DNA of 5,553 bases, taken from the NCBI GenBank assembly GCA_003661105.1, contig QMVM01000146.1:1-5553 (forward strand), written 5' to 3'. Origin of the DNA: Methanosarcinales archaeon. GTDB lineage: Archaea > Halobacteriota > Methanosarcinia > Methanosarcinales > Methanogasteraceae. Shown piece by piece: positions 1-5,082 of this stretch; within the stretch, counting starts at the first letter, position 1; the number at the start of each line of letters is the position of its first letter. The position numbers and the translations under genes were made by a program. Under the pieces are notes generated by a model. It was given only the letters and a program-made list of their open reading frames with translations, did no database searches and was not told the DNA's origin.

Positions 1-120
1 GAGGGAGATTATTTTGCATCATGTTCCTTCTTTGCATATGTTTTCGATAGGCTGATCACAACTATGTAGATAATCAAACATCTCCCAATTATTTATTTCT
101 TTTGTCATCATGTATGCCGT
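1..120. other. A/T-rich flank with no confident gene
   Basis: This stretch lies beyond the cbiT-tail fragment and is strikingly A/T-rich compared with the rest of the window. On the minus strand a 30-codon frame runs from ATG at 111 to a TGA at 19-21, beginning MMTKEINNWEMF. It has no ribosome-binding site and I do not recognise it. It could be a small gene, the start of a broken gene, or chance. No RNA gene or terminator is visible. Confidence 0.4.
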
Positions 121-199
121 TTATTTGCTCACATCTCCGACCATAACATACACAGGATTCATCGGCTTAAACGCGGTCCCTACCCCCTCAAAGCGTGCT
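121..199 (-). pseudogene. Orphan 3' end of a second cbiT copy
   Basis: Read on the minus strand, this stretch encodes GTAFKPMNPVYVMVG, then DVSK and a stop at 121-123. It matches the C-terminus of the complete CbiT nearby (ETAFKPINPVYIVVG). Over 137-178 against 733-774 the DNA is identical at 35 of 42 positions. Of the seven differences four are synonymous and three are conservative (M/I, V/I, M/V), so the piece evolved under protein-level constraint before or after separation. No start codon, SAM-binding motif or other CbiT part is attached. Upstream the frame runs into the end of the toxin gene in another frame, so the junction is at about 199-205. It is a remnant of a cbiT duplicate or of the original gene end displaced by an insertion. 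It ends soon after the conserved NPVY block, as CbiT proteins usually do. Confidence 0.7.
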
Positions 200-451
200 T
201 TACCTATATACCTTGCTACGGTGTCCGATTCGTAAGACAAGTATACCCTCCATGGTTCTGGTATATATAATACGATAATCGCCTACGCGGTATTTGAACA
301 GCCCTTTGAATTGTCCGGTAAGGGGCTGACCACTGTTTGGATTTTCAGACAAATTCGTTTCCAATTGATTGAGTATCCGCCCAGCCATGCTCTTATCCAA
401 TTTTTTTAGATCTCGAACGACCGATGATTTATACTCAATCTTACAAGGCAA
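200..451 (-). CDS. relE: RelE/ParE-family toxin
   Basis: This is an 83-residue toxin of the RelE/ParE superfamily; RelE members cleave mRNA in the ribosomal A site and ParE members poison gyrase. The family pattern is complete: an N-terminal strand (KIEYKSS), two helices (about 10-36), then LTGQFKGLFKYRVGDYRIIY (44-63), and the ending RIGHRSKVYR. The basic residues K49, K53, R55, R60, H77, R78 and terminal Y82/R83 fit an RNase-type RelE more than ParE, although this is inference. The start is TTG at 451, supported by GAGG at 459-462 seven bases upstream inside the antitoxin gene. The frame overlaps the antitoxin's end by 11 bases, implying translational coupling. The length is typical, so the toxin looks intact. 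Its stop codon lies right at the junction with the cbiT-tail fragment. Confidence 0.9.
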   Translation of the reverse strand: MPCKIEYKSSVVRDLKKLDKSMAGRILNQLETNLSENPNSGQPLTGQFKGLFKYRVGDYRIIYTRTMEGILVLRIGHRSKVYR

Positions 452-659
452 GGCGATTCCTCATTTCGTCGCTTGAGATGATCTCGTCATCTTTATCGTT
501 CAAACGTTCTATGGCTACCAGATAGTCAGCATACTCCCGAAGATACGATTCTATAGCCTTACGGATGATGTATGTCTTAGAACGTTCTATAGTCCGGGCA
601 AGACCCTCTAATTCGTACGCAATATCATCAGACAGCCGAATTGAAACAGCAGTTGGCAT
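441..659 (-). CDS. relB: Ribbon-helix-helix antitoxin (RelB/DinJ-like)
   Basis: This 72-residue protein is the antitoxin of the downstream toxin. Residues 3-9 (TAVSIRL) form the DNA-contacting strand of a ribbon-helix-helix fold, followed by helices at about 11-24 and 26-44 (SKTYIIRKAIESYL). The C-terminal part (about 46-72) is acidic and contains LNDKDDEIISSDEMRNRL, the type of tail that wraps and neutralises RelE. Such antitoxins dimerise, bind operators in their own promoter and repress jointly with the toxin. The start is ATG at 659 with GGTGA at 666-670 six bases upstream. It begins 27 bases after the cbiT stop on the same strand, so some read-through from cbiT is possible. A TATA-like box at 692-700 in the cbiT end and an inverted repeat at 668-694 suggest its own regulated promoter. 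Order antitoxin then toxin is the usual one. Confidence 0.9.
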   Translation of the reverse strand: MPTAVSIRLSDDIAYELEGLARTIERSKTYIIRKAIESYLREYADYLVAIERLNDKDDEIISSDEMRNRLAL

Positions 660-667
660 CTTGAGTC

Positions 668-694
668 ACCAGTGTAAACTGTGGCACTACTGGT
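668..694. promoter_or_regulatory. Candidate operator of the toxin-antitoxin pair
   Basis: The half sites ACCAGT (668-673) and ACTGGT (689-694) form a perfect 6-bp inverted repeat with a 15-bp spacer; inside it AGTG (671-674) faces CACT (685-688). It covers the antitoxin ribosome-binding site and the region between the TATA-like box and the start codon, where binding of the ribbon-helix-helix antitoxin would block transcription. Function is inferred from position and symmetry only. Confidence 0.4.
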
Positions 695-1253
695 ATATCA
701 GTGTATCTCCATCCCTATATCTATCGGTACCCCCAACCACAATATACACCGGATTTATTGGTTTAAACGCGGTCTCCCCCGCAAGTTCATATCCTTTCGA
801 CACCTGGACGTGAATCACCTCCTCAAATATCCCGAGCGACTTCATGCATCCGATTATCCGGGCAGTGGTCTCGATCCGAGCCGCGTTCGCGACCACCCGC
901 CCACGGACTTTGGCGCAGAGTCCCTTAAGTACGCTCTCGACATTCTTTGTGCCGCCGATAAATGCGCAGTCGATGTGGGCGGGTATATCCATATCCACGA
1001 TCGCTTCGGACGCCTCGCGGTGAACAAGCGTCACTTTATCAGAGATTCCGGCGGCAGCGAAGTTCTGCTCTGCCACCCCGATGGCTTCGTCCCGGATGTC
1101 TATTGCATATACCGTGTCCGCAAATATCGATGCCGCGATTGAGACCGCGCCTGTGCCGCAGCCAATGTCGCAGAAAGTGTCGCCAGGGCGGAGTCTGAGT
1201 TTCGCGATTGTGATTGCGATGATCTCTGGTTTGGTTGGGCTTGCTGAGAGCAT
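687..1253 (-). CDS. cbiT: Cobalt-precorrin-6B C15-methyltransferase (decarboxylating) CbiT
   Basis: CbiT uses S-adenosylmethionine to methylate C-15 of cobalt-precorrin-6B and removes the C-12 acetate carboxyl, giving cobalt-precorrin-8 in the anaerobic (early cobalt) cobalamin pathway; it is cytosolic and tetrameric in studied members. Visible landmarks in the 188-residue form are TKPEI (7-11), motif I CDIGCGTGAVSIAAS (28-42), an acidic ribose-binding residue at the end of VYAID (D52), the family block FIGGT (98-102), and the C-terminal ETAFKPINPVYIVVG (160-174). The start chosen is ATG at 1253, because AGGTG (1260-1264) sits six bases upstream. A GTG at 1262 would add three residues but overlaps that site. 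A 14-residue tail follows the last conserved strand, longer than in the nearby fragment. No other cobalamin gene is in the window. A small broken gene precedes it on the same strand. Confidence 0.9.
   Translation of the reverse strand: MLSASPTKPEIIAITIAKLRLRPGDTFCDIGCGTGAVSIAASIFADTVYAIDIRDEAIGVAEQNFAAAGISDKVTLVHREASEAIVDMDIPAHIDCAFIGGTKNVESVLKGLCAKVRGRVVANAARIETTARIIGCMKSLGIFEEVIHVQVSKGYELAGETAFKPINPVYIVVGGTDRYRDGDTLIYQ
692..700 (-). promoter_or_regulatory. TATA-like box for the toxin-antitoxin operon
   Basis: On the minus strand the sequence is TGATATACC, with its centre about 26 bases before position 670. Transcription starting there would give a leader of about ten bases carrying the GGTGA ribosome-binding site of the antitoxin. 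The box lies at the very end of cbiT. Archaeal TATA boxes are degenerate, so this is a candidate only. Confidence 0.35.
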
Positions 1254-1259
1254 GGTAAA

Positions 1260-1264
1260 CACCT
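1260..1264 (-). promoter_or_regulatory. Ribosome-binding site deciding the cbiT start
   Basis: The minus strand reads AGGTG, then TTTACC, then ATG at 1253. The same GGTG motif with a six-base spacer precedes the antitoxin and the MEMO gene, which supports ATG 1253 over the overlapping GTG at 1262. Confidence 0.6.
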
Positions 1265-1274
1265 ATTCATATTT

Positions 1275-1444
1275 TTAAGCAGTTGTCATTGCTTTAAACC
1301 ACCCCTCAAACTCCCCTTGCATGACAGAGACATGAATGCCCCCGCAATTTCACCGAGTCTATCTTTCTCGCCATATTTCTTCAAGATTCCGTCGATATTC
1401 TGATCATATTCGGCAAGCAGTTTTTCAAGGATATTCTTACCCAT
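1275..1444 (-). pseudogene. Small protein gene with apparent frameshift, unknown function
   Basis: An ATG at 1444 with a good ribosome-binding site (GGGAG at 1450-1454, five bases upstream) opens a frame starting MGKNILEKLLAEYDQNI and continuing KKYGEKDRLGEIAGAFMSL. As written it ends at a TGA at 1286-1288 after 52 codons, with a low-quality tail (SCKGSLRGGLKQ). Two bases after codon 40 another frame opens and reads MQGEFEGWFKAMTTA to a TAA at 1275-1277, which looks much more like a natural ending. The sum is about 56 codons plus two bases, implying loss of one base or gain of two near 1323-1325. The protein would be small, soluble and helical, with charged residues throughout. I do not recognise the family. 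It is the first gene of the minus-strand run leading into cbiT. The shift may be a true mutation, a sequencing error or, less likely, recoding. Confidence 0.5.
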
Positions 1445-1469
1445 GGCATCTCCCATTTTTGGCGGCGGT

Positions 1470-1479
1470 TGTATTTATC
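1470..1479 (-). promoter_or_regulatory. TATA-like box upstream of the small minus-strand gene
   Basis: The minus strand reads GATAAATACA about 30 bases before the ATG at 1444. A second A/T-rich block lies at 1496-1512 and would allow a longer leader that keeps the GGGAG site intact. One of these probably drives the small gene and perhaps cbiT. Both are judged only by composition and distance. Confidence 0.3.
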
Positions 1480-1560
1480 ACTTGCTTTGAGATCTATAGA
1501 CTTTTTAATTTGTTTTGGTCTGTTGAAAACATGACACCAACCCGGCAAATACGGATATGA

Positions 1561-1768
1561 TTAGGTGGATGTAATCAGTGAAATAAGTGTTAATCTGTGG
1601 CTAAAACAGTATCAGCCACAGATTAATGTAGATGGACTCAGATTAGCGGTGTAAACGACTTTTCAGATCGATAGTGAGCCATTCTAACAGTTGTGGTTGC
1701 GTAAGACAATCCGACGTTCCCAGAAAATAATAAAAAGACCCAGATCTAAAACACTTTCACATGTCCGC
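1561..1768. other. Intergenic stretch without genes, divergent spacer
   Basis: Between the leftward small gene and the rightward MEMO gene no convincing coding frame exists. The spacer holds the inverted repeat at 1590-1626, and just after it a second partial copy of its arm (CAGATTA at 1640-1646, compared with CAGATTAA at 1619-1626). The remainder to 1768 shows no recognisable RNA or coding signal. The C/A-rich tandem tract begins at 1769. Confidence 0.5.
1590..1626. repeat. Perfect 13-bp inverted repeat with 11-base loop
   Basis: TTAATCTGTGGCT (1590-1602) is exactly complementary to AGCCACAGATTAA (1614-1626), separated by AAAACAGTATC. As RNA it would form a strong hairpin, extendable by G-U pairs at the base. 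It lacks the following T-run of a classical terminator and lies roughly 150 bases from either gene. It may be a remnant of a dispersed palindromic repeat or small transposable element. Confidence 0.75.
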
Positions 1769-1826
1769 CCACCACACACCCCACCACACCACATCCCACC
1801 ACATCACACCACATCACATCACATCA
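1769..1826. repeat. Degenerate pentanucleotide tandem repeat (YCACA)
   Basis: From 1768 to 1826 the plus strand has no G at all. The sequence follows a five-base period: units CCACA, CCACA, TCCCA, CCACA, TCACA, CCACA, TCACA, TCACA run from 1784 to 1823, with weaker units from 1769. The purine-pyrimidine skew and short period suggest slippage. It lies about 90 bases upstream of the MEMO start. A TTG-initiated frame through it gives a histidine/proline-rich peptide that I regard as spurious. Confidence 0.8.
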
Positions 1827-1902
1827 GGGTAGCCCCACACCCGGGTCATGACAACCTCACCCATGCGTTAGACATAAGTCTGAAAAGGGCATTTGTATGA
1901 TC

Positions 1903-1907
1903 GGTGA
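1903..1907 (+). promoter_or_regulatory. Ribosome-binding site of the MEMO gene
   Basis: GGTGA lies six bases before the ATG at 1914, matching the 3' end of archaeal 16S rRNA and the spacing seen at the antitoxin and cbiT starts. It fixes the start of the MEMO gene. Confidence 0.6.
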
Positions 1908-1913
1908 GCAATC

Positions 1914-2714
1914 ATGAGAATCCCAGTAGTCGCAGGGCAGTTCTATCCATCAAATCCCAGAACCTTGAAAAAGGAGATTAAATCATACTTTTCAAGCATA
2001 CCAATCAATCCGGATCCCGCGATCATGGGCGCGGTCGTGCCCCATGCCGGATACGTATACTCCGGAAGAACGGCCGCGCATGTGTACGCAGCACTCCCGA
2101 ATGCCGATACCTTCGTGATCATCGGACCAAACCACACCGGATACGGCTCCATAGTCTCGGTATCGTCTGATACATGGAGTACGCCGCTTGGGGCTGTTGA
2201 TTCCGATCTCGATCTTATCGAGTCGCTTCCGCGGCGCATCATCGATGTCGACGAGAGCGCGCACATGTACGAGCATTCGATCGAGGTCCAGCTACCGTTT
2301 CTCCAGACACTTTTCAAGGACTTTAGAATAGTTTCCGTATGCATGGGCTTGCAGGACGAGGAGACCGCACACGATGTAAGCGACGAACTGATGGACGCAA
2401 TATCGGAGACTGACAGGAAGGTTGTTGTGATCGCATCGTCCGATTTCACGCACCATAAGCCAGCAGCGGTTGCGTATGACATCGATCATTACGTACTTGA
2501 CCCGCTGCTTGAATTAAACGTCACAGAGTTTTACTCACGGATCAGTGAACGGGACGCTTCGGTATGTGGATACGGTCCGATCGCCGTGATGATGCGGGTC
2601 TGCAGGGGACTTGGCGCGAATTCTGCGAGACTGCTTAATTACTCAAACAGCGGAGGGGCTGCGCAGGCGATGGAAAATGTGGTCGGGTATGCAGGCGTTG
2701 TGGTTGGGAAGTGA
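1914..2714 (+). CDS. MEMO1 family protein (AmmeMemoRadiSam system protein B family)
   Basis: This 266-residue protein belongs to the MEMO1 family, which has the fold of class III non-haem iron dioxygenases (LigB-like). Human MEMO binds metal through two histidines and a cysteine. The matching positions are visible here: H44 in VVPHAGYVYSG, H74 in GPNHTG and C218 in DASVCGYGP. Other conserved blocks are GQFYPSNP (9-16), HSIEVQLPFLQ (121-131) and SSDFTHH (175-181). The length equals that of archaeal relatives, so it is complete. The cellular role in archaea is not settled; members are often encoded beside isoprenoid-synthesis genes or with AMMECR1 and radical-SAM proteins, but none of these is in this window. 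The ribosome-binding site GGTGA lies six bases upstream. No gene follows closely, so it may be transcribed alone. Family assignment is secure, while enzymatic activity is unknown. Confidence 0.93.
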   Translation: MRIPVVAGQFYPSNPRTLKKEIKSYFSSIPINPDPAIMGAVVPHAGYVYSGRTAAHVYAALPNADTFVIIGPNHTGYGSIVSVSSDTWSTPLGAVDSDLDLIESLPRRIIDVDESAHMYEHSIEVQLPFLQTLFKDFRIVSVCMGLQDEETAHDVSDELMDAISETDRKVVVIASSDFTHHKPAAVAYDIDHYVLDPLLELNVTEFYSRISERDASVCGYGPIAVMMRVCRGLGANSARLLNYSNSGGAAQAMENVVGYAGVVVGK

Positions 2715-2745
2715 CAGGTAACATCTCTTTGAAACCATGCCCAAT

Positions 2746-2862
2746 TTAACATATAGCGGAGTTCGGATGAAAGCGTTCCAAAACTTCACCTGGATTTAAG
2801 TATTTGTTCGGTTCACCCATGGTTCTGGCGTGTTTTATCCGGATTTCTTGATCGGAACTCAT
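2746..2862 (-). CDS. Possible small ORF of 38 (or 44) codons, unknown
   Basis: In the 200-base gap before the ATPase gene the minus strand holds a frame from ATG 2862 to TAA 2746-2748, starting MSSDQEIRIKHARTMGEP and continuing NKYLNPGEVLERFHPNSAIC. An ATG at 2880 in the same frame would add six residues. The composition (alternating charged and hydrophobic residues, a predicted helix around GEVLERF) looks protein-like, but no ribosome-binding site is visible. A TATA-like box at 2895-2901 is nearly symmetric in sequence and could also serve this direction, with transcription from about 2872, close to ATG 2862. Its divergent position next to an ATPase gene is suggestive of a regulatory or antitoxin-like partner, but this is speculation. 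It could also be a truncated gene end or a chance frame. Confidence 0.3.
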   Translation of the reverse strand: MSSDQEIRIKHARTMGEPNKYLNPGEVLERFHPNSAIC

Positions 2863-2894
2863 GCTGCTTGGAAATGCCATAGCTGCCAATATGG

Positions 2895-2901
2895 TTAAAT
2901 A
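2895..2901 (+). promoter_or_regulatory. TATA box of the ATPase gene
   Basis: TTAAATA is centred at 2898. Transcription starting about 26 bases downstream would begin at roughly 2924, that is at or within the first codons. There is no ribosome-binding site, so a leaderless transcript is likely; this would favour GTG at 2925 over ATG at 2916 as the actual start. Confidence 0.5.
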
Positions 2902-2908
2902 CTTTACT

Positions 2909-2927
2909 CACGATTATGCTAATCGTG
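2909..2927. promoter_or_regulatory. Palindrome over the ATPase start codon, candidate operator
   Basis: CACGATTA (2909-2916) and TAATCGTG (2920-2927) are perfect inverted copies around the three-base centre TGC. The site covers the ATG at 2916 and the GTG at 2925, and lies a few bases after the TATA box. A repressor dimer bound here would cover the inferred transcription start. Symmetry is directly visible; the regulatory role is inferred. Confidence 0.45.
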
Positions 2928-4289
2928 CGTGAACAAAATCATTTCGTGAACAGAGAACGTGAACTATCCAGTTTACAGGAGGCATTTCGTTCGGACCGTG
3001 CTGAACTGATAGTCATCTATGGGCGACGGCGGGTAGGGAAGACCGAATTGATAAAAAAAGCGATTCACGGCAGAAAAGCAGGATATTTCTTTGTTGAACA
3101 GGCACTGGAAAAAGATAACCTGGAATCTTTCAAAAAAATTGTTTCGCAGACGCTGGACAACTCTTTGATCGCAAGAGGCGATTTCACATGGGAAGAGTTG
3201 TTTGAATTGATAGCCGACGAAGATAAATTAATCATCGCATTCGATGAATTTCCTAACCTTATTTCAGAAAATAAAGCGCTGCTATCCAAATTCCAGAAGA
3301 TATGGGATGAACTCCTGAAGAACACCACGATCAAACTGATCCTTTGCGGCTCATCCATCTCGATGATGGAGAACTATCTGTTAAATTACAGGAGTCCTTT
3401 GTATGGCAGAAGAACTGGTCAGATTTTTGTAAGACCGCTCAAAGCAAGGCATATTCTGGATTTTGGATCCGCTTCGATCGAGGAAGCGGTTGAGATATTC
3501 GGAATAACCGATGGCATACCCGAGTACATCAAAGAGGTGTGTTACAGACTTAAGCACGGCGAGAGACTGGACGAAGTGTTTCAGCCAAACAAATCCCTCT
3601 TCTCAGAAGCGGAGATATTGGTAAAAAGCGAATTAAGGGAGCCTGCAAGATATTTTAAGATATTGAAAGCCATTGCATTTGGGAATACGAAGTTCGGGGA
3701 CATTGTGAATTACACCGGTTTTCCCACTTCCACTATTTCCAAATACCTGAGCAATTTGATCAATCTTCATATCGTGGAGGAATCCTATCCCGTACTCGAT
3801 CCGGCAGAACGGAGAAGAAACAAGCGATACAATCTTTCAGATAATTATTTCGATTTTTATTTCAGGTTTATTCACCCGAATAAGTCGGAGTTGATCTTAA
3901 ACGGGCAGATCAGTAATTTTGATTTGAATTATAATCGGTATCTTGGAAAAGTTTTCGAAAAATTTTCAAAAGAGGTTCTTGAAGACTATGTCGACATGCT
4001 GCCGTTTAAATTCTCGAGGATCGGCAGATGGTGGCACAAGGACGATGAGATTGACATTGTTGCACTTAACGAGGGGACGAAAGAGATTTTGTTTGTGGAA
4101 TGCAAATGGAAACATCTGGATCATAGAGGCACGAACCGGGTCATCGGATCTTTGAAGGAAAAAGCGAAGCGTTTCCGATGGAACAACGAAAAACGGAAAG
4201 AATATTTTGGTATCATGGCAAAGAAGATCGAAGATAAGGAGAACTTTAGAAAGATTGGGTACCAGGTCTTTGATCTGGATGATTTTTAG
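2916..4289 (+). CDS. Archaeal AAA-type ATPase with winged helix and DUF234 (PD-(D/E)XK-like) C-terminus
   Basis: This 457-residue protein belongs to the archaeal ATPase family (ATPase_2 with C-terminal DUF234), within the STAND/AAA-related P-loop NTPases. After FVNRERELSSL (10-20) comes Walker A GRRRVGKT (36-43), Walker B LIIAFDEF (105-112, with D110 and E111), and a sensor strand LILCGSS (141-147). A winged-helix segment lies at about 245-300 (helix around TSTISKYLSNL). The C-terminus resembles a PD-(D/E)XK nuclease core: E348, D380 in DEIDIVAL, and E395-x-K397 in LFVECKWK. Members are abundant in archaeal genomes and their job is largely unknown; transfer and DNA-related roles have been proposed. 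The start may be ATG 2916, GTG 2925 or GTG 2946, the last just before the conserved VNRE. The gene is more A/T-rich than the flanking MEMO and dph6 genes, consistent with horizontal gain. All key motifs are present and the length is normal. Confidence 0.88.
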   Translation: MLIVREQNHFVNRERELSSLQEAFRSDRAELIVIYGRRRVGKTELIKKAIHGRKAGYFFVEQALEKDNLESFKKIVSQTLDNSLIARGDFTWEELFELIADEDKLIIAFDEFPNLISENKALLSKFQKIWDELLKNTTIKLILCGSSISMMENYLLNYRSPLYGRRTGQIFVRPLKARHILDFGSASIEEAVEIFGITDGIPEYIKEVCYRLKHGERLDEVFQPNKSLFSEAEILVKSELREPARYFKILKAIAFGNTKFGDIVNYTGFPTSTISKYLSNLINLHIVEESYPVLDPAERRRNKRYNLSDNYFDFYFRFIHPNKSELILNGQISNFDLNYNRYLGKVFEKFSKEVLEDYVDMLPFKFSRIGRWWHKDDEIDIVALNEGTKEILFVECKWKHLDHRGTNRVIGSLKEKAKRFRWNNEKRKEYFGIMAKKIEDKENFRKIGYQVFDLDDF

Positions 4290-4306
4290 TCAGGAATAGA
4301 CGTATG

Positions 4307-4315
4307 CATATATCA
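4307..4315 (+). promoter_or_regulatory. TATA box of the dph6 gene
   Basis: GCATATATC lies about 28 bases before the ATG at 4339, so transcription would start almost at the start codon. With no convincing ribosome-binding site present, dph6 is probably expressed from a leaderless mRNA independent of the ATPase gene 49 bases upstream. Confidence 0.5.
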
Positions 4316-4338
4316 TCAGTTTCAGGTCCGGCAATACA

Positions 4339-5007
4339 ATGAAACTCGCAGCACTCATGTCAGGTGGAAAAGATTCATGTTATGCGCTTTATGAAGCGCT
4401 GACGGCTGGACATGAGGTAACACATCTTGTTGCGATAAAGCCGCAGAATCCTGATTCGTATATGTATCACTCGATAAACATCGACATCGTGAGATTGATA
4501 TCACAGGCGTGCGGAATCCCTCTCATCCTGAAGGAATCGCAAGGCAGGAAGGAAGAGGAACTCGACGATCTTTCAGACGCGCTTCAGAGCATCGATATCG
4601 ACGGCGTCATCGTGGGCGCAATCGAATCGGTGTATCAGGAATCTCGCGTCCGGAAGATCTGCGAAACGCTTCGTATTGCGATGTATGCGCCGCTCTGGCA
4701 CCGGAATGCAGGTGAACTGCTCAGTGAGATGGCTGCGGTGATGGATATCAGGATCGTTCAGGTTGCAGCAGGCGGGATGGGTGAAGAGTGGCTCGGGGTG
4801 CGGATCGGTGAGGGTGCGATACGTGATCTGCAGGAACTTCACAGGAGATACCGCATCCATCTCTGCGGGGAAGGCGGCGAATACGAAACGCTTGTTCTGG
4901 ACGCTCCATATTTTAAGGAGCGGATCGAACTTGTGGTGACTGAAAGGGTCTGGCACGGGGACCGGGGGGTTCTCAAGGTGCTGGACGCGAGGGTTGTGGG
5001 GAAGTGA
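4339..5007 (+). CDS. dph6: Diphthine--ammonia ligase (Dph6)-type PP-loop ATPase
   Basis: Dph6 carries out the last step of diphthamide synthesis: with ATP and ammonium it amidates diphthine on the modified histidine of elongation factor 2. The 222-residue length fits the short archaeal form, without the extra C-terminal domains of fungal Dph6. The N-terminus carries the PP-loop SGGKDS (8-13), typical of ATP pyrophosphatases that adenylate a carboxyl group. Further family blocks are VGAIESVYQESRVRKIC (92-108), APLWHRNAGELLSEM (117-131) and the signature CGEGGEYETLVLDAP (176-190). All appear intact. Other diphthamide genes are absent from the window, as is common in archaea. The start at ATG 4339 leaves only one residue pair before the first strand, as usual in this family, and agrees with the TATA box position. 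Confidence 0.9.
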   Translation: MKLAALMSGGKDSCYALYEALTAGHEVTHLVAIKPQNPDSYMYHSINIDIVRLISQACGIPLILKESQGRKEEELDDLSDALQSIDIDGVIVGAIESVYQESRVRKICETLRIAMYAPLWHRNAGELLSEMAAVMDIRIVQVAAGGMGEEWLGVRIGEGAIRDLQELHRRYRIHLCGEGGEYETLVLDAPYFKERIELVVTERVWHGDRGVLKVLDARVVGK

Positions 5008-5082
5008 GCAAAGTATTATACGTACTCGATATCGCAGAAAAATCCAACACTTGTGGACATCCGTGATCCCGTTCTATCCCCC

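Noticed and set aside
19..111. 30-codon minus-strand frame at the left edge
   Set aside because: It is short, A/T-rich, without a ribosome-binding site or recognisable family. It could be a gene start broken by a frameshift, but the evidence is too thin to call a gene.
681..1142. Plus-strand frames opposite cbiT
   Set aside because: They lie antisense to a gene with clear CbiT motifs and have no recognisable motifs or start signals of their own.
1336..1560. Plus-strand frame starting MPPQFHRV
   Set aside because: It is antisense to the better supported small minus-strand gene and lacks a ribosome-binding site. Its hydrophobic stretch comes from T-rich intergenic DNA.
1590..1626. Intrinsic transcription terminator
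   Set aside because: There is no T-run after the stem on either strand, and the stem is not placed just after a gene.
1769..1826. Possible CRISPR array
   Set aside because: The repeat unit is five bases with no unique spacers, so it is a simple tandem repeat.
1691..1900. TTG-started frame giving a histidine/proline-rich peptide
   Set aside because: The histidine run is just the translation of the pentamer C/A-rich repeat. The start is weak, there is no ribosome-binding site, and the parts outside the repeat do not resemble a protein.
1943..2482. Long minus-strand frame opposite the MEMO gene
   Set aside because: The serine- and threonine-rich translation is a shadow of the MEMO coding sequence, whose motifs are complete.
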